41,627 nt of DNA from positions 1 to 41,627 of the forward strand of contig OMYY01000026.1 of the NCBI GenBank assembly GCA_900315435.1, given 5' to 3'. The translations under genes and the position numbers were made by a program. The notes under the pieces are model-generated. The model saw nothing but the letters and a program-made list of their open reading frames with translations, had not been told where the DNA came from and ran no database searches. Positions within the stretch are counted from its first letter, which is position 1. Every line of letters starts with the position of its first letter. This stretch comes from an uncultured Spirochaetaceae bacterium. Lineage in GTDB: Bacteria > Spirochaetota > Spirochaetia > Sphaerochaetales > Sphaerochaetaceae. This document shows, piece after piece, positions 22,643 to 31,141 of this stretch.

Positions 22643-24286
22643 TTACCGGGTGATATGGAGCCGTTCCTTCATCGCGTACATGGCCTTCTCCGCACGGGCG
22701 AGGAGCATCTCGTAAGTGGTATCCTTGCCTGGTTCCAGATCGGCGATTCCGTACGAGATCGAGATGCGGTCGACAGGCTTCTCCTCGCCTGCCAACCTGG
22801 TCATGGCGGCATCCATCTGGTCGAGCAGCTGGTAACGGTCCTTCAGGTCGCTTCCTTCGGGGAAGAGGACGAATTCGTCTCCTCCCGTGCGGAAGAGCTC
22901 GCTGTTGGGGAAGCATGAACGGATCAGGTCTGCAGCGGCTTGCAGGTAGGTGTCCCCTGCCTCGTGGCCGAAGTGGTCGTTGACCTGTTTCAGGTGGTTG
23001 ACGTCGAAGAAGATTACCGAGAAGGGTTCGCCTCGGCTGACCATGTCCTTCCGATAGGTCACCTCGCGCTCATAGGCGCGCGGGGCACCGGCTCCGGTCA
23101 GCACATCCCGGTAGGTTTGGGCTTCCAGGTAGTTCACGTATCCGTGCAGCCGTTCCGCCATCTGCTGGACGCTTCGGGTCAGTGTGGCGATTTCGGCGCC
23201 ACCAGTCGCGGCCAGATGCACATCGAAATCGCCGCCCGCGATACGGGCTGCGGCTTTCTGGAGCGCTTCGAGCGGTTGCAACAGCCGTGAGGCGATCATC
23301 GTGGTGACAATGAGGAAGAAGAGGGCGGTAAGTACCACCGTGAAGATGACGAGGAAGGCCATCGTGTCCCGCCTTTGGAAGATCTCCCTTTTCGGGGCGG
23401 CGAGTATCAGCACGAGCCCATTGCTCAGCGTGGTGGAGGCAAGGAGCTTGCCTACTCCGTGCACCTTTGCGGAGACGGGTCCGGTAACACCCATCCGGTT
23501 CGGCTTCCCATCCAGCAGCTTGCGGGCAAGCTCGGGGTTGTCGTCGTACAGTATGGTCCCGGATTTCATCGACGGGTGGTGGATGACCGCCCCGTTCGCG
23601 TCAGTCAGGACCGCATAGCCCGTATCATAGACCTTGATGTCCGCCAACCTCTGGTCGAGCACATCGTAGTCGGTGTCGATCGAGACATAGCCGACCAGGA
23701 TCCGGTCGGAGAAGACGGGAACGAGATAGCTCAGGACGATTTGACGCTCGCCTGCGGTGTCCGCGTGCGGTGCCTGCCAGAGCGGCATTTGCACGTTGAT
23801 GATATCCCGCCAGTCTTCGTTATCCCGTATGGCGTTGATGTTCTTCGAAACGACAGGGAAGAACTGGGCGGAGGAAGGGCCTCGCTTCTGGACAATACCG
23901 CAGGCCGCATCCTCCGGCAGGATGTCCGGATCGAAATGGATGGCGCATTCCGTGGTTTCCGGGGTGGCCGTGACGGTCAGCGAGACCATCTCGTCCAAGT
24001 CTTTCCGGAGCTCCGCATAGAACTTCGGATCCTGCAAAAGACTTGGGGCGGGGATGGAACGCGTGACATAGTCGGCCAGCGTCTGTGCGGCTTGTTGGGT
24101 CTGCTGGAGCTGGTTCTCGATGGTCTGCCCGAGTTCCGAGCAGGTCGAGCTGAGAATCCGCTCCGAGCCCCGGTTGACCGAGCTGTTCAGCTGGGAGCCG
24201 GCAATGAAACCGATGATCGAGGCGGTTGAGAGAATCGTGAGCGCGATCAGCAGTTGCAGGGTATGGGAAAGGGTTCGTTTTCTCAT
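22643..24286 (-). CDS. Diguanylate cyclase: Cache sensor, HAMP, GGDEF (second of pair)
   Basis: A 547-residue inner-membrane enzyme. TM helix at about residues 9-31, an extracytoplasmic dCache-type sensor to about residue 300, a second TM helix (LVIFTVVLTALFFLIV), a HAMP region (LLQPLEALQKAAARIAGG), then the GGDEF domain. Active-site GGDEF is at residues 468-472 and the metal site FFDVNHLKQVND is intact. The usual Asn of LTGxxNR, which contacts guanine, appears as Ala (LTGAGAPRAY). No RxxD inhibitory site precedes GGDEF. It should make c-di-GMP from GTP in response to an external ligand, if still active. ATG 24286 overlaps the stop of the upstream cyclase (ATGA). Confidence 0.9.
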   Translation of the reverse strand: MRKRTLSHTLQLLIALTILSTASIIGFIAGSQLNSSVNRGSERILSSTCSELGQTIENQLQQTQQAAQTLADYVTRSIPAPSLLQDPKFYAELRKDLDEMVSLTVTATPETTECAIHFDPDILPEDAACGIVQKRGPSSAQFFPVVSKNINAIRDNEDWRDIINVQMPLWQAPHADTAGERQIVLSYLVPVFSDRILVGYVSIDTDYDVLDQRLADIKVYDTGYAVLTDANGAVIHHPSMKSGTILYDDNPELARKLLDGKPNRMGVTGPVSAKVHGVGKLLASTTLSNGLVLILAAPKREIFQRRDTMAFLVIFTVVLTALFFLIVTTMIASRLLQPLEALQKAAARIAGGDFDVHLAATGGAEIATLTRSVQQMAERLHGYVNYLEAQTYRDVLTGAGAPRAYEREVTYRKDMVSRGEPFSVIFFDVNHLKQVNDHFGHEAGDTYLQAAADLIRSCFPNSELFRTGGDEFVLFPEGSDLKDRYQLLDQMDAAMTRLAGEEKPVDRISISYGIADLEPGKDTTYEMLLARAEKAMYAMKERLHITR

Positions 24287-25935
24287 CGGAGAGCCCCCAT
24301 CTGGCGCTTTCTCTCGTACATGGCCTGTTCCGCCCGCTGGAAGACCGAATCGAAGGAGGTGTCGAGACCTTGGATGAAGTTCGCCTTGCCCCAGGCAACG
24401 GAAAGCCGGTCCGTCCACAGGGGCGCTTCGCTTCGTCCGGACACTTCCGCTTCCAGTTTGGCCAGTTTTCCTTCGATTTCGACAAGCTCCTCCTCTTGGG
24501 GAAGCAGAATGAACTCGTCCCCTCCAATCCGGTAGATAGGGGAGTTCGGAAAGATGCTTCGCAGCAGCTTGTAGACTCCGAGCAGGTAGCGGTCACCCTG
24601 CATATGGCCGAACGTGTCGTTGATGAACTTCAGGTTGTTCACATCGAAAAAGACCACCGTATACGAGAACGAGGAATCCTTTCGCGCCTGCTCGTCCAGA
24701 TGCTTGACCACATTTGTGAAGGCCAGTTTGTTTCCTGCGCCGGTAAGGCTGTCGGTATACGCCATCTGGTTGACGAAATGCAGGTAGGTTTCCAGTTTGC
24801 CCGCCATATACTTGATGGCGTCAGTCAGTTGCCCGATTTCGTCATTGCCGCTCTCCGGCAACGTGAGGTCGGTCGTTTCCCCATTCATGTGGGTCATCGC
24901 CTCGTTCAGCTCGTTGAGCGGGGAAAAGAGTCTCTTCAGCTTGGAGAAGGACGTGAAACCTGCTACTGCAAGGGTCAGTGCCATTATCAGCAGGATCCGT
25001 ATTCCGAGCAGGTTGGATTCCCCGTAGAGCGAGGAGTCGGGGACGACCAGCAACAGCCCCATGCCGTTTGAGAGTCTGCGATAGGCGGCGCTCATCCGCT
25101 TGCCATCCTGCTTGAAGGGAACCAGCTTGTCCCCTGAGCCGCCAGGAAAGTCCTTGATGGAAACCAGCCCGGGAATCTGCGCGAACAACGGGGTCCCGAT
25201 TTCCATGTCCGGGGCATAGATGATGTTGTCGGCGTCGTCCAGAAGGATTGCGTGTCCCTTCATTTCGTTGATTGCATCCAGGTAGGTCGCCATCGTCCGG
25301 TAGTCGAAGGAGATGCCGGCGACACAGATGCAGATGCCCTGCTCATAGATCGGTACCGCGTAGGTGAGCACCAGACGGTTCGCGTGGGCACTGAAATAAG
25401 GACCGAAGAAGACGGCCTTCCTGGCGCGCTCTGGCACATACCACCATCCGCTCTGGTTGATTCCGTCGAAAAGCCGGTGGTCCGGTACCGGCATTTTCTG
25501 AAAGGGAAGGTCTGCGGACTTCCTGGTCAGCCAGGTGCCTGGCACACCGGGCAGGTAATCGCTGTTCAGCGCGTAGTAGCTGATAAGCACATCCTGGGTG
25601 TTGTTGGCGGCCACATCGAGCAGCTTGTCCAGGCTGTCCTGGTATCGGAGAAGGAAATCGGGACTCCCTGCCAGATCGTTGAGGTGTCCGAACGCGTTGT
25701 TCCTGGCATAGGTGGCGATCGCGTTGACCGATTGCCTCAAGCTGTTGAAATGGAGCTCCAGTACCGACGCCTCGCGCTGGCAACGCTCGTTCAGGATGAT
25801 CGCGTTGCTTGCCTTCTGATAGGAGACAAGAAACAGAAACGTGCTGCTGCCGATCAACAGTACGATGGAGACGACACTGCTGAGAACCAACAGTGTCAGC
25901 GTGGTCTGCAAAGACTGTCTTTTCCGATACGGCAT
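24283..25935 (-). CDS. Diguanylate cyclase: Cache sensor, HAMP, GGDEF (first of pair)
   Basis: A 550-residue membrane enzyme with the same layout as its neighbour: TM helix at about residues 12-38, extracytoplasmic sensor (with WWYVPERARKAVFFGPYF, typical of dCache), second TM helix near residue 350, HAMP region, and GGDEF at residues 471-475 (RIGGDEFILL). Here the substrate-contacting Asn is kept (LTGAGNKLAF) and FFDVNNLKFIND supplies the metal ligands. No RxxD inhibitory site is seen. ATG 25935 (MPYRKRQ) has no ribosome binding site and lies seven bases after a TATACT box, so the mRNA may be leaderless. It is the first gene of a minus-strand operon with the second cyclase and the thioredoxin-like protein. 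Confidence 0.92.
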   Translation of the reverse strand: MPYRKRQSLQTTLTLLVLSSVVSIVLLIGSSTFLFLVSYQKASNAIILNERCQREASVLELHFNSLRQSVNAIATYARNNAFGHLNDLAGSPDFLLRYQDSLDKLLDVAANNTQDVLISYYALNSDYLPGVPGTWLTRKSADLPFQKMPVPDHRLFDGINQSGWWYVPERARKAVFFGPYFSAHANRLVLTYAVPIYEQGICICVAGISFDYRTMATYLDAINEMKGHAILLDDADNIIYAPDMEIGTPLFAQIPGLVSIKDFPGGSGDKLVPFKQDGKRMSAAYRRLSNGMGLLLVVPDSSLYGESNLLGIRILLIMALTLAVAGFTSFSKLKRLFSPLNELNEAMTHMNGETTDLTLPESGNDEIGQLTDAIKYMAGKLETYLHFVNQMAYTDSLTGAGNKLAFTNVVKHLDEQARKDSSFSYTVVFFDVNNLKFINDTFGHMQGDRYLLGVYKLLRSIFPNSPIYRIGGDEFILLPQEEELVEIEGKLAKLEAEVSGRSEAPLWTDRLSVAWGKANFIQGLDTSFDSVFQRAEQAMYERKRQMGALR

Positions 25936-25942
25936 ACGAAAA

Positions 25943-25951
25943 AGTATAGCA
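25943..25951 (-). promoter_or_regulatory. Extended -10 promoter abutting the first cyclase start
   Basis: On the minus strand TGC precedes TATACT (25948-25943), and the ATG at 25935 follows after seven bases (TTTTCGT). No ribosome binding site is present. Confidence 0.6.
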
Positions 25952-26151
25952 TGGTTTTCGATGCCATTGCATCCGTTCGCTTCCCGAAATTTTGCAAGTT
26001 TACGGGAAAAACGCAGCACAGGCGCTTCGCGGGCAACAGGAATCTGAAATCCTCTGTTTGCAAAGGGAAACGAGGGTATTGCCTAAGACCAGACATGCGG
26101 ATCCGGCAGAAGCGGCACCAGACCAATATCCTGATTCCGGCATGTATGGTG

Positions 26152-26946
26152 TTACTCTGCGATGGGCTGGTACCAGGATGGGCGGTCAAGCAGGCCGCTT
26201 TTCTGCTTGATGTGGAGGACCACCAGGAAGGGGCCGGTCATCTGGACCAGTACGAGCACCGGGGTGTAGATCTGGTCGAGGAGCCAGGAGATCGGGCCGA
26301 GGATCGTCCCCTCCATCGGGGCGGAGATGAACATCATGTTCAGCCCCAGCTTGTGGTTGATGACCAAGGCAAGCAGGCAGAAGAAGCCGGTGAAGGCCAT
26401 GTAATACTTCAGGTCCGAACGTTGCAGGTTGACGGTGCCGCTGCGGGAAAGCAGGATGCCCAGGTACACCATCGTCCCATGGTAGAGGAAACTGTGGATG
26501 GAAAGGTAGTGCAAGGTGGGGAAGAGGAGGAGAGAGGTAGACGGGTAGAGCAGGAAGCAAGCTCCGCCGCAAAGGCCGCCGGTGGTGATGAAGACGTCGC
26601 CGATGTGCTGGATGAAAGGGTGTTTCGAGCAACTCATCACAATCGCGTAGAGGGTGATGGAACAGAAATACAGGGGAAGCCAGGTGTTCAGGTTGGCGGC
26701 GAATCCGGTCAGAAAACGGTAGGTGATCTTGACCAGTTCAAGGATCCAGAGCATCACCGCGTCGCGCCGGAGGATCCTGCGTACTTCCTCGTGTCCGCAC
26801 TGGGCAGTACGTTTCAATCCATGGTAGATGGAGAGGAACGTGGTCACCATCAGGAGGAACCATCCCATGGAAGGAAGGCCGGCGGGAGGGTAGACGCCCT
26901 CTTTGGCGAAGAAGTAGTGCAGGAAACGTTTCACTGTCGAGACCAT
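26152..26946 (-). CDS. YwaF/TIGR02206-type integral membrane protein
   Basis: A protein of 264 residues (from ATG 26946; ATG 26985 is an alternative adding 13) with about six to seven TM segments and little else. Conserved-looking features are HYLSIHSFLYHGTMVYLG and an LPLYFCSITLY segment, which match the TMEM164/YwaF family of bacterial membrane proteins of unknown role. No ribosome binding site is evident; a weak TACCAT ends seven bases before the ATG. It is transcribed away from the aminotransferase gene at 27055, with about 108 bases between the two starts. No function can be given. Confidence 0.72.
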   Translation of the reverse strand: MVSTVKRFLHYFFAKEGVYPPAGLPSMGWFLLMVTTFLSIYHGLKRTAQCGHEEVRRILRRDAVMLWILELVKITYRFLTGFAANLNTWLPLYFCSITLYAIVMSCSKHPFIQHIGDVFITTGGLCGGACFLLYPSTSLLLFPTLHYLSIHSFLYHGTMVYLGILLSRSGTVNLQRSDLKYYMAFTGFFCLLALVINHKLGLNMMFISAPMEGTILGPISWLLDQIYTPVLVLVQMTGPFLVVLHIKQKSGLLDRPSWYQPIAE

Positions 26947-27054
26947 AGCCGTAATGGTATCGAATTTTCGCTGATTGGCAAGCATTCGGGCCGGTTTTCC
27001 CTTGATTCTTTCCCCGTGTGGTGGGGAAAATGGGAACCGGACCGAGGGGGATGT

Positions 27055-28227
27055 ATGGAACTTTCCAAGCGCGTAGGCGCCTTTACCGACAGCGTGATCA
27101 GGCGAATGACCCGCATCAGCGACAGCGTCGGGGCAATCAACTTGTCCCAGGGGTTTCCCGATTTCGACCCGCCAAGGGAACTGATGGCGGCATTGGAAAA
27201 GGTCGCATTCCGAGGCCCGCACCAGTATTCGACCACCTTCGGAGCCCGGAACCTGCGCGAGGCAATCTGCCATAAAGCGTCCAAGGGTTTCGGCTGGCAA
27301 CCGGATCCCGACCGGGAGATCGTGGTCACCTGCGGCAGCACCGAGGCGATGATCGTGACGATGATGACCATCTGCAACCCGGGGGACAAGGTGCTGGTCT
27401 TTTCTCCTTTCTATGAGAACTATGGGGCCGATGCCATCCTCAGTGGCGCGGAACCGGTTTTCATTCCCTTGGTTCCTCCGGCCTACCGTTTCGACCTCTC
27501 GCTGCTCGAGAAAGGGTTCCGGCAAGGGGCGAAGGCGCTGATCCTCTGCAATCCCTCAAACCCCTGTGGCAAGGTCTTTCGCAGAGAGGAACTGGAGGCA
27601 ATCGCCAATCTGGCGGTCAGGTACGATGCCTTCGTGGTCACCGACGAGGTCTATGAGCACATCGTCTTCAAGCCCGCCCGCCATATCCCGATGGCCAGCC
27701 TGCCCGGCATGAAGGAGCATACGATCACCTGCAACTCCCTTTCCAAGACGTACTCGATCACCGGCTGGCGCCTGGGCTACCTGATTGGTCCCGAGTACGT
27801 GGTGGAGAACGCCAAGAAGGTCCACGACTTCTTGACCGTCGGGGCGGCCGCGCCCCTTCAGGAAGCGGCCGTGGCAGGCCTTTCGCTGCCTGATTCCTAT
27901 TATGAGGAGCTTTCCTCCCTGTACCAGGAAAAACGCGACCACTTCCTGCGTGGACTGGACGAGGCCGGGCTACGGCACAACGTGCCCCAGGGAAGTTATT
28001 TCGTCATGGTCGATATCCAGCCGTTCCTGGACACGCCTCGTTTCCAAGGCTGGAGCGATCTGCGGTTCTGCGAGTGGATGACCCGGGAGATTGGTGTCGC
28101 GGCCGTCCCCGGTTCCAGTTTCTTTCGGGAACCGGTGAACCACCTGGTCAGGCTCCACTTCGCCAGAAGCCAGGCGACTTTGGATGAGGCGATCAGCCGT
28201 CTGAAGCGGCTGAAGGAGTATCTATGA
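27055..28227 (+). CDS. PLP-dependent aminotransferase, class I/II (KAT/methionine aminotransferase-like)
   Basis: A 390-residue fold-type I aminotransferase. Features: INLSQGFPDFDPP near residue 28, the substrate/PLP region CNPSNPCGKVF, the aspartate that holds the pyridine ring (VVTDEVYEHI), and the Schiff-base lysine in CNSLSKTYSITGWRLGY. The carboxylate-binding Arg is near the end (VRLHFA). The opening segment and length (about 390) fit the kynurenine/glutamine/methionine aminotransferase branch rather than classic aspartate aminotransferase. ATG 27055 follows GAGGGGG by four bases; the same frame is open far upstream but antisense to other genes. Its stop overlaps the esterase start (ATGA), so the two are co-expressed. 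Confidence 0.92.
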   Translation: MELSKRVGAFTDSVIRRMTRISDSVGAINLSQGFPDFDPPRELMAALEKVAFRGPHQYSTTFGARNLREAICHKASKGFGWQPDPDREIVVTCGSTEAMIVTMMTICNPGDKVLVFSPFYENYGADAILSGAEPVFIPLVPPAYRFDLSLLEKGFRQGAKALILCNPSNPCGKVFRREELEAIANLAVRYDAFVVTDEVYEHIVFKPARHIPMASLPGMKEHTITCNSLSKTYSITGWRLGYLIGPEYVVENAKKVHDFLTVGAAAPLQEAAVAGLSLPDSYYEELSSLYQEKRDHFLRGLDEAGLRHNVPQGSYFVMVDIQPFLDTPRFQGWSDLRFCEWMTREIGVAAVPGSSFFREPVNHLVRLHFARSQATLDEAISRLKRLKEYL

Positions 28228-28883
28228 TGGATCGATGCCGTGTGGGAAACAGGGAAATCCGCTGCCATTTGCCTGTGGACGCCAGGTTTGTCTGGCTTCA
28301 GCCGACCTTTGACGAGGACTATGGTTCCCTTGACCGGGAACTTGGGCTGATTTCCAGCAAGCAACCTTTCGGCTTTGTCGCGTTTTCCCTGCAGAACTGG
28401 AACGACGAGCTTTCCCCTTGGCCGGCCCCTCCGGTCTATGGCAACGAGCCTTTTGGAGGGAAGGGCGAGGAGACGCTCGCCTACATGACCGGATCGTTGC
28501 TCCCTTGGGTGAAACAGCGCCAGGGGGATGTCCCCGTGGGTGTCGGCGGCTATTCATTGGCAGGGCTCTTCGCCTTGTGGGCGGCTACCCGGACTTCTGC
28601 ATTCGCCAGCGTCGTCGCCGCCAGCCCCTCGGTCTGGTTCCCGGGATGGGCGGACTATGAGCGCGAGCACCATATCTTGGCCCGCAGGGTGTATCTCAGC
28701 CTTGGCCTGAAGGAGGAGAAGACCCGCAATGTGGTGATGCGGCAAGTCGGCGACCGCATCAGGTTTCTGGAACAGGAACTGCGTGGAAGGGGAGTGGACG
28801 TGACGCTCCAGTGGAATCCCGGCGGCCATTTCATGCCAAGCGACGAGCGTTGCGCCAAGGGCTATACCTGGGCGCTCCGCTGA
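28224..28883 (+). CDS. Alpha/beta hydrolase, esterase type
   Basis: A 219-residue cytosolic hydrolase. The nucleophile elbow is GGYSLAGLFALWAA (Ser about residue 112, G-x-S-x-x-G). A late NPGGHF supplies the catalytic His at about residue 196. An acidic residue in the segment after SLGLKEEK probably completes the triad. The fold is like small esterase/BES-type proteins. ATG 28224 (or the adjacent ATG 28227) follows GAAGGAG and overlaps the aminotransferase stop. The end directly abuts the convergent ttcA gene with no spacer. Substrate unknown. Confidence 0.78.
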   Translation: MMDRCRVGNREIRCHLPVDARFVWLQPTFDEDYGSLDRELGLISSKQPFGFVAFSLQNWNDELSPWPAPPVYGNEPFGGKGEETLAYMTGSLLPWVKQRQGDVPVGVGGYSLAGLFALWAATRTSAFASVVAASPSVWFPGWADYEREHHILARRVYLSLGLKEEKTRNVVMRQVGDRIRFLEQELRGRGVDVTLQWNPGGHFMPSDERCAKGYTWALR

Positions 28884-29741
28884 TTATTCCTCTGTTTCCC
28901 GGCCTTCATTGTATTTCTCAAGGAAACTGTGCCTGCCGCTCCGGTCCTTGTACGCGGGAAACGTGTTGACCACCACGTTGTGCACCGCCCCGAACAAGGA
29001 CTGTTCGATGGTCGGATTGTCCTTTTTCAGCTGTTGGATCAGGAGTTTGGTTTCTTTCCGCTTGCTCCCCGTCTCTCCCTCCCGGCCATCGGTGACGCGG
29101 CAGGCGCACTGGATGAACTGGAGGCCGTTGTACCTTGCCCATGCGACGATGTCATGCTCGTACACCGCATACAGGGGCCTGATCAGTTCCATGCCCGGGT
29201 AGTTCTTGCTGTGGAGCTTCGGCGGCATGCACTGGATTTCGGCGGAATAGCACATGCCCATGACGACCGTCTCGATCACATCGTTCAGGTGATGTCCCAG
29301 CGCGATCTTGTTGCACCCGAGTTCCCGGGCCTTCTTGTAGAGATGTCCGCGGCGCATGCGGGCGCAGTGGTAGCAAGGGTACTTTTCGGCCATGTCTGCC
29401 AGATTGAAGATGTTTGTCTCGAATATCGTGATGGGAATGTGAAGCAACTTCGCATTGGCCTCGATCTTGCGCCTGTTGGTTTCGTTGTAGCCGGGATCCA
29501 TGACCAGAAAGACCACCTCGAAGGGAAACAGGGAGTAGCGCTGAAGAAGCTGCATCAGCTTTGCCATCAGCATCGAGTCTTTCCCCCCGGAAATGCAGAC
29601 GGCGATCCTGTCGCCAGGCTGGATCAGCTGGTATTCCTTGACCGAATGGATGAAGGGACCCCACAGGCGGCTGCGGTAGGTGCCCAGTATGCTGTTCTCG
29701 ATTTTCTGGTATGGTTCGAGATTTCGGTTCTTGTCAGACAT
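28884..29741 (-). CDS. ttcA: TtcA-family tRNA 2-thiocytidine synthase
   Basis: A 285-residue PP-loop enzyme. The ATP-binding SGGKDS motif is at about residue 51. The CXXC (PCYHCARMRRG) and a later cysteine in the CACRVTDG segment are the usual ligands of the TtcA iron-sulfur cluster. GHHLNDVIET is the second family signature. TtcA thiolates cytidine 32 in certain tRNAs. ATG 29741 follows CAGGAG, preferred to ATG 29768. It is convergent with the esterase gene, with no bases between the two stop codons. No partner gene is adjacent. Assignment within the TtcA/TilS-like group rests on the CXXC and motif order. Confidence 0.86.
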   Translation of the reverse strand: MSDKNRNLEPYQKIENSILGTYRSRLWGPFIHSVKEYQLIQPGDRIAVCISGGKDSMLMAKLMQLLQRYSLFPFEVVFLVMDPGYNETNRRKIEANAKLLHIPITIFETNIFNLADMAEKYPCYHCARMRRGHLYKKARELGCNKIALGHHLNDVIETVVMGMCYSAEIQCMPPKLHSKNYPGMELIRPLYAVYEHDIVAWARYNGLQFIQCACRVTDGREGETGSKRKETKLLIQQLKKDNPTIEQSLFGAVHNVVVNTFPAYKDRSGRHSFLEKYNEGRETEE

Positions 29742-29873
29742 GCGGTTGCTCCTGAGCGGTGGCATCAAAGGCCTGATGGGGACGGCGCCACGTCGGATAC
29801 GGGCTTGTCCATCAGGTAAGTCAAATGCGCCATGGGGACAAGCATAGCGAAAGAATCCTTGATGTGCTAGTTC

Positions 29874-31073
29874 TCAGGCTCCGAGCAACGTGCCGACGAT
29901 GACGCCGGCGTAGGTGCCGATCACATAGCCGAAGGTTCCGACCAGCATGCAGGGGGTGATCAGCTTGGTCCATCCCTGGCTGATCGCCATGCCTGCGGCG
30001 GTGGTGGGCCCTCCGATATTGGCGTTGGATGCGAGCAGGATTTCCTCGAGGCTGGAACCAATCAGCTTTCCTCCAATCAGGCAGAAGAGCATGTTGACCA
30101 GGACAATGATCAGGCAGAAGAGCAGCATCAAGGGCGCGCTCCGGAGGATCGCGCCAATCGAGGCGGGAACGCCGATGGCGAAAAAGAAGAGATAGATCAG
30201 ATAGGTGCCGATCTCCTCGGCTCCGCTCATCCGTTCCGCCTGTGGGGAACAGAAAGTGGCGAAAAGCATGCTGATCGTGGTGATCCAGATGTACTGGCTG
30301 CCGAAGAAGGTGCGGAGCATGCTGAGAAACCAGCCCCCCTGGGGAATCATGGCAAGACACCACCTGCCGAGCGCGCGGCTGATGGTGACGACCAGGACGG
30401 TATAGGCCAGGTCGATGGCGATATCCCTCAACGAAATCGGCTTCTGTTTCCAGTAGGAAGCCGCCTGTGTCGTTTCCTTGTCTCCACCCGCTTGGTCGCT
30501 GTAGGGATGCGGGTAGTGGCGCCGCAAGAAAGCGTTACGTGCAAAAGCTATCAATACAAGAAAATAGATGGCCATATTCAGGTTGTCGGCAACCGTCGTG
30601 GCACTGGTCAGGGAACTGTCGGCATGGAAAGCGTCGGCCAAGGCAGTGAAGTTGACCCCGCCGCCGATATAGGATCCGGTCATCATCGCTGCCGCCTGGG
30701 CCAAGGAGGGGACGAAGGGAGAAAGCAACATGTAGGCGGCCAGCACCCCGCAGATTGTGCCTACGGAGCCGATCAGGAAGATGGCAAGGAGACGATGGGT
30801 CTCGGTCCAGATGCGCTTGATGTTGGTTTTCAGGAGCAACAACGGAATCGCCATCGGCACCGCGTAGCCCCAGACCATGTCGTCGAAGACGGAGGCAGCG
30901 GTCGGGATGACGCGCAGGTTGACCAGGACGAGGGCGATGACGAGGACGATGATGGAGCCGGAGATGTTTGCCGCCCACTTCTTCGTCTGTTCGAGGTACA
31001 TCGCCAATACCACCGACGCGCACATGATGGCAAGAAGCATCCAGGTATCATTCGGAGAAATCAATGTGTTCAT
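29874..31073 (-). CDS. DUF819 family membrane protein
   Basis: A 399-residue integral membrane protein of the DUF819 (YjcL-like) family, with about ten TM helices. The segment MMTGSYIGGGVNFTALADAF is typical of the family, and ASNANIGGPTTAAGMAISQGW near the C-terminus mirrors it, suggesting an internally repeated transporter fold. Family members are probably transporters of small organic anions, but substrates are not established. ATG 31073 is 21 bases from a TATACT box and weakly preceded by GGCAGG. It appears monocistronic. Confidence 0.86.
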   Translation of the reverse strand: MNTLISPNDTWMLLAIMCASVVLAMYLEQTKKWAANISGSIIVLVIALVLVNLRVIPTAASVFDDMVWGYAVPMAIPLLLLKTNIKRIWTETHRLLAIFLIGSVGTICGVLAAYMLLSPFVPSLAQAAAMMTGSYIGGGVNFTALADAFHADSSLTSATTVADNLNMAIYFLVLIAFARNAFLRRHYPHPYSDQAGGDKETTQAASYWKQKPISLRDIAIDLAYTVLVVTISRALGRWCLAMIPQGGWFLSMLRTFFGSQYIWITTISMLFATFCSPQAERMSGAEEIGTYLIYLFFFAIGVPASIGAILRSAPLMLLFCLIIVLVNMLFCLIGGKLIGSSLEEILLASNANIGGPTTAAGMAISQGWTKLITPCMLVGTFGYVIGTYAGVIVGTLLGA

Positions 31074-31094
31074 ACGCCATGCCTGCCTAGCCGA

Positions 31095-31103
31095 AGTATA
31101 GCA
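31095..31103 (-). promoter_or_regulatory. Extended -10 promoter of the DUF819 gene
   Basis: TGCTATACT read on the minus strand (31103-31095), giving a short leader of roughly 14 bases before ATG 31073. The sequence equals the extended -10 of the first cyclase gene. Confidence 0.55.
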
Positions 31104-31141
31104 GGCATGATCCTGTTGAAAAACAAGTTTTCGTCAAAAAG

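Noticed and set aside
25252..27054. In-frame upstream extension of the aminotransferase to 991 codons
   Set aside because: The extension is antisense to the first cyclase and the YwaF-like gene; ATG 27055 has its own GAGGGGG site and gives the normal family length.
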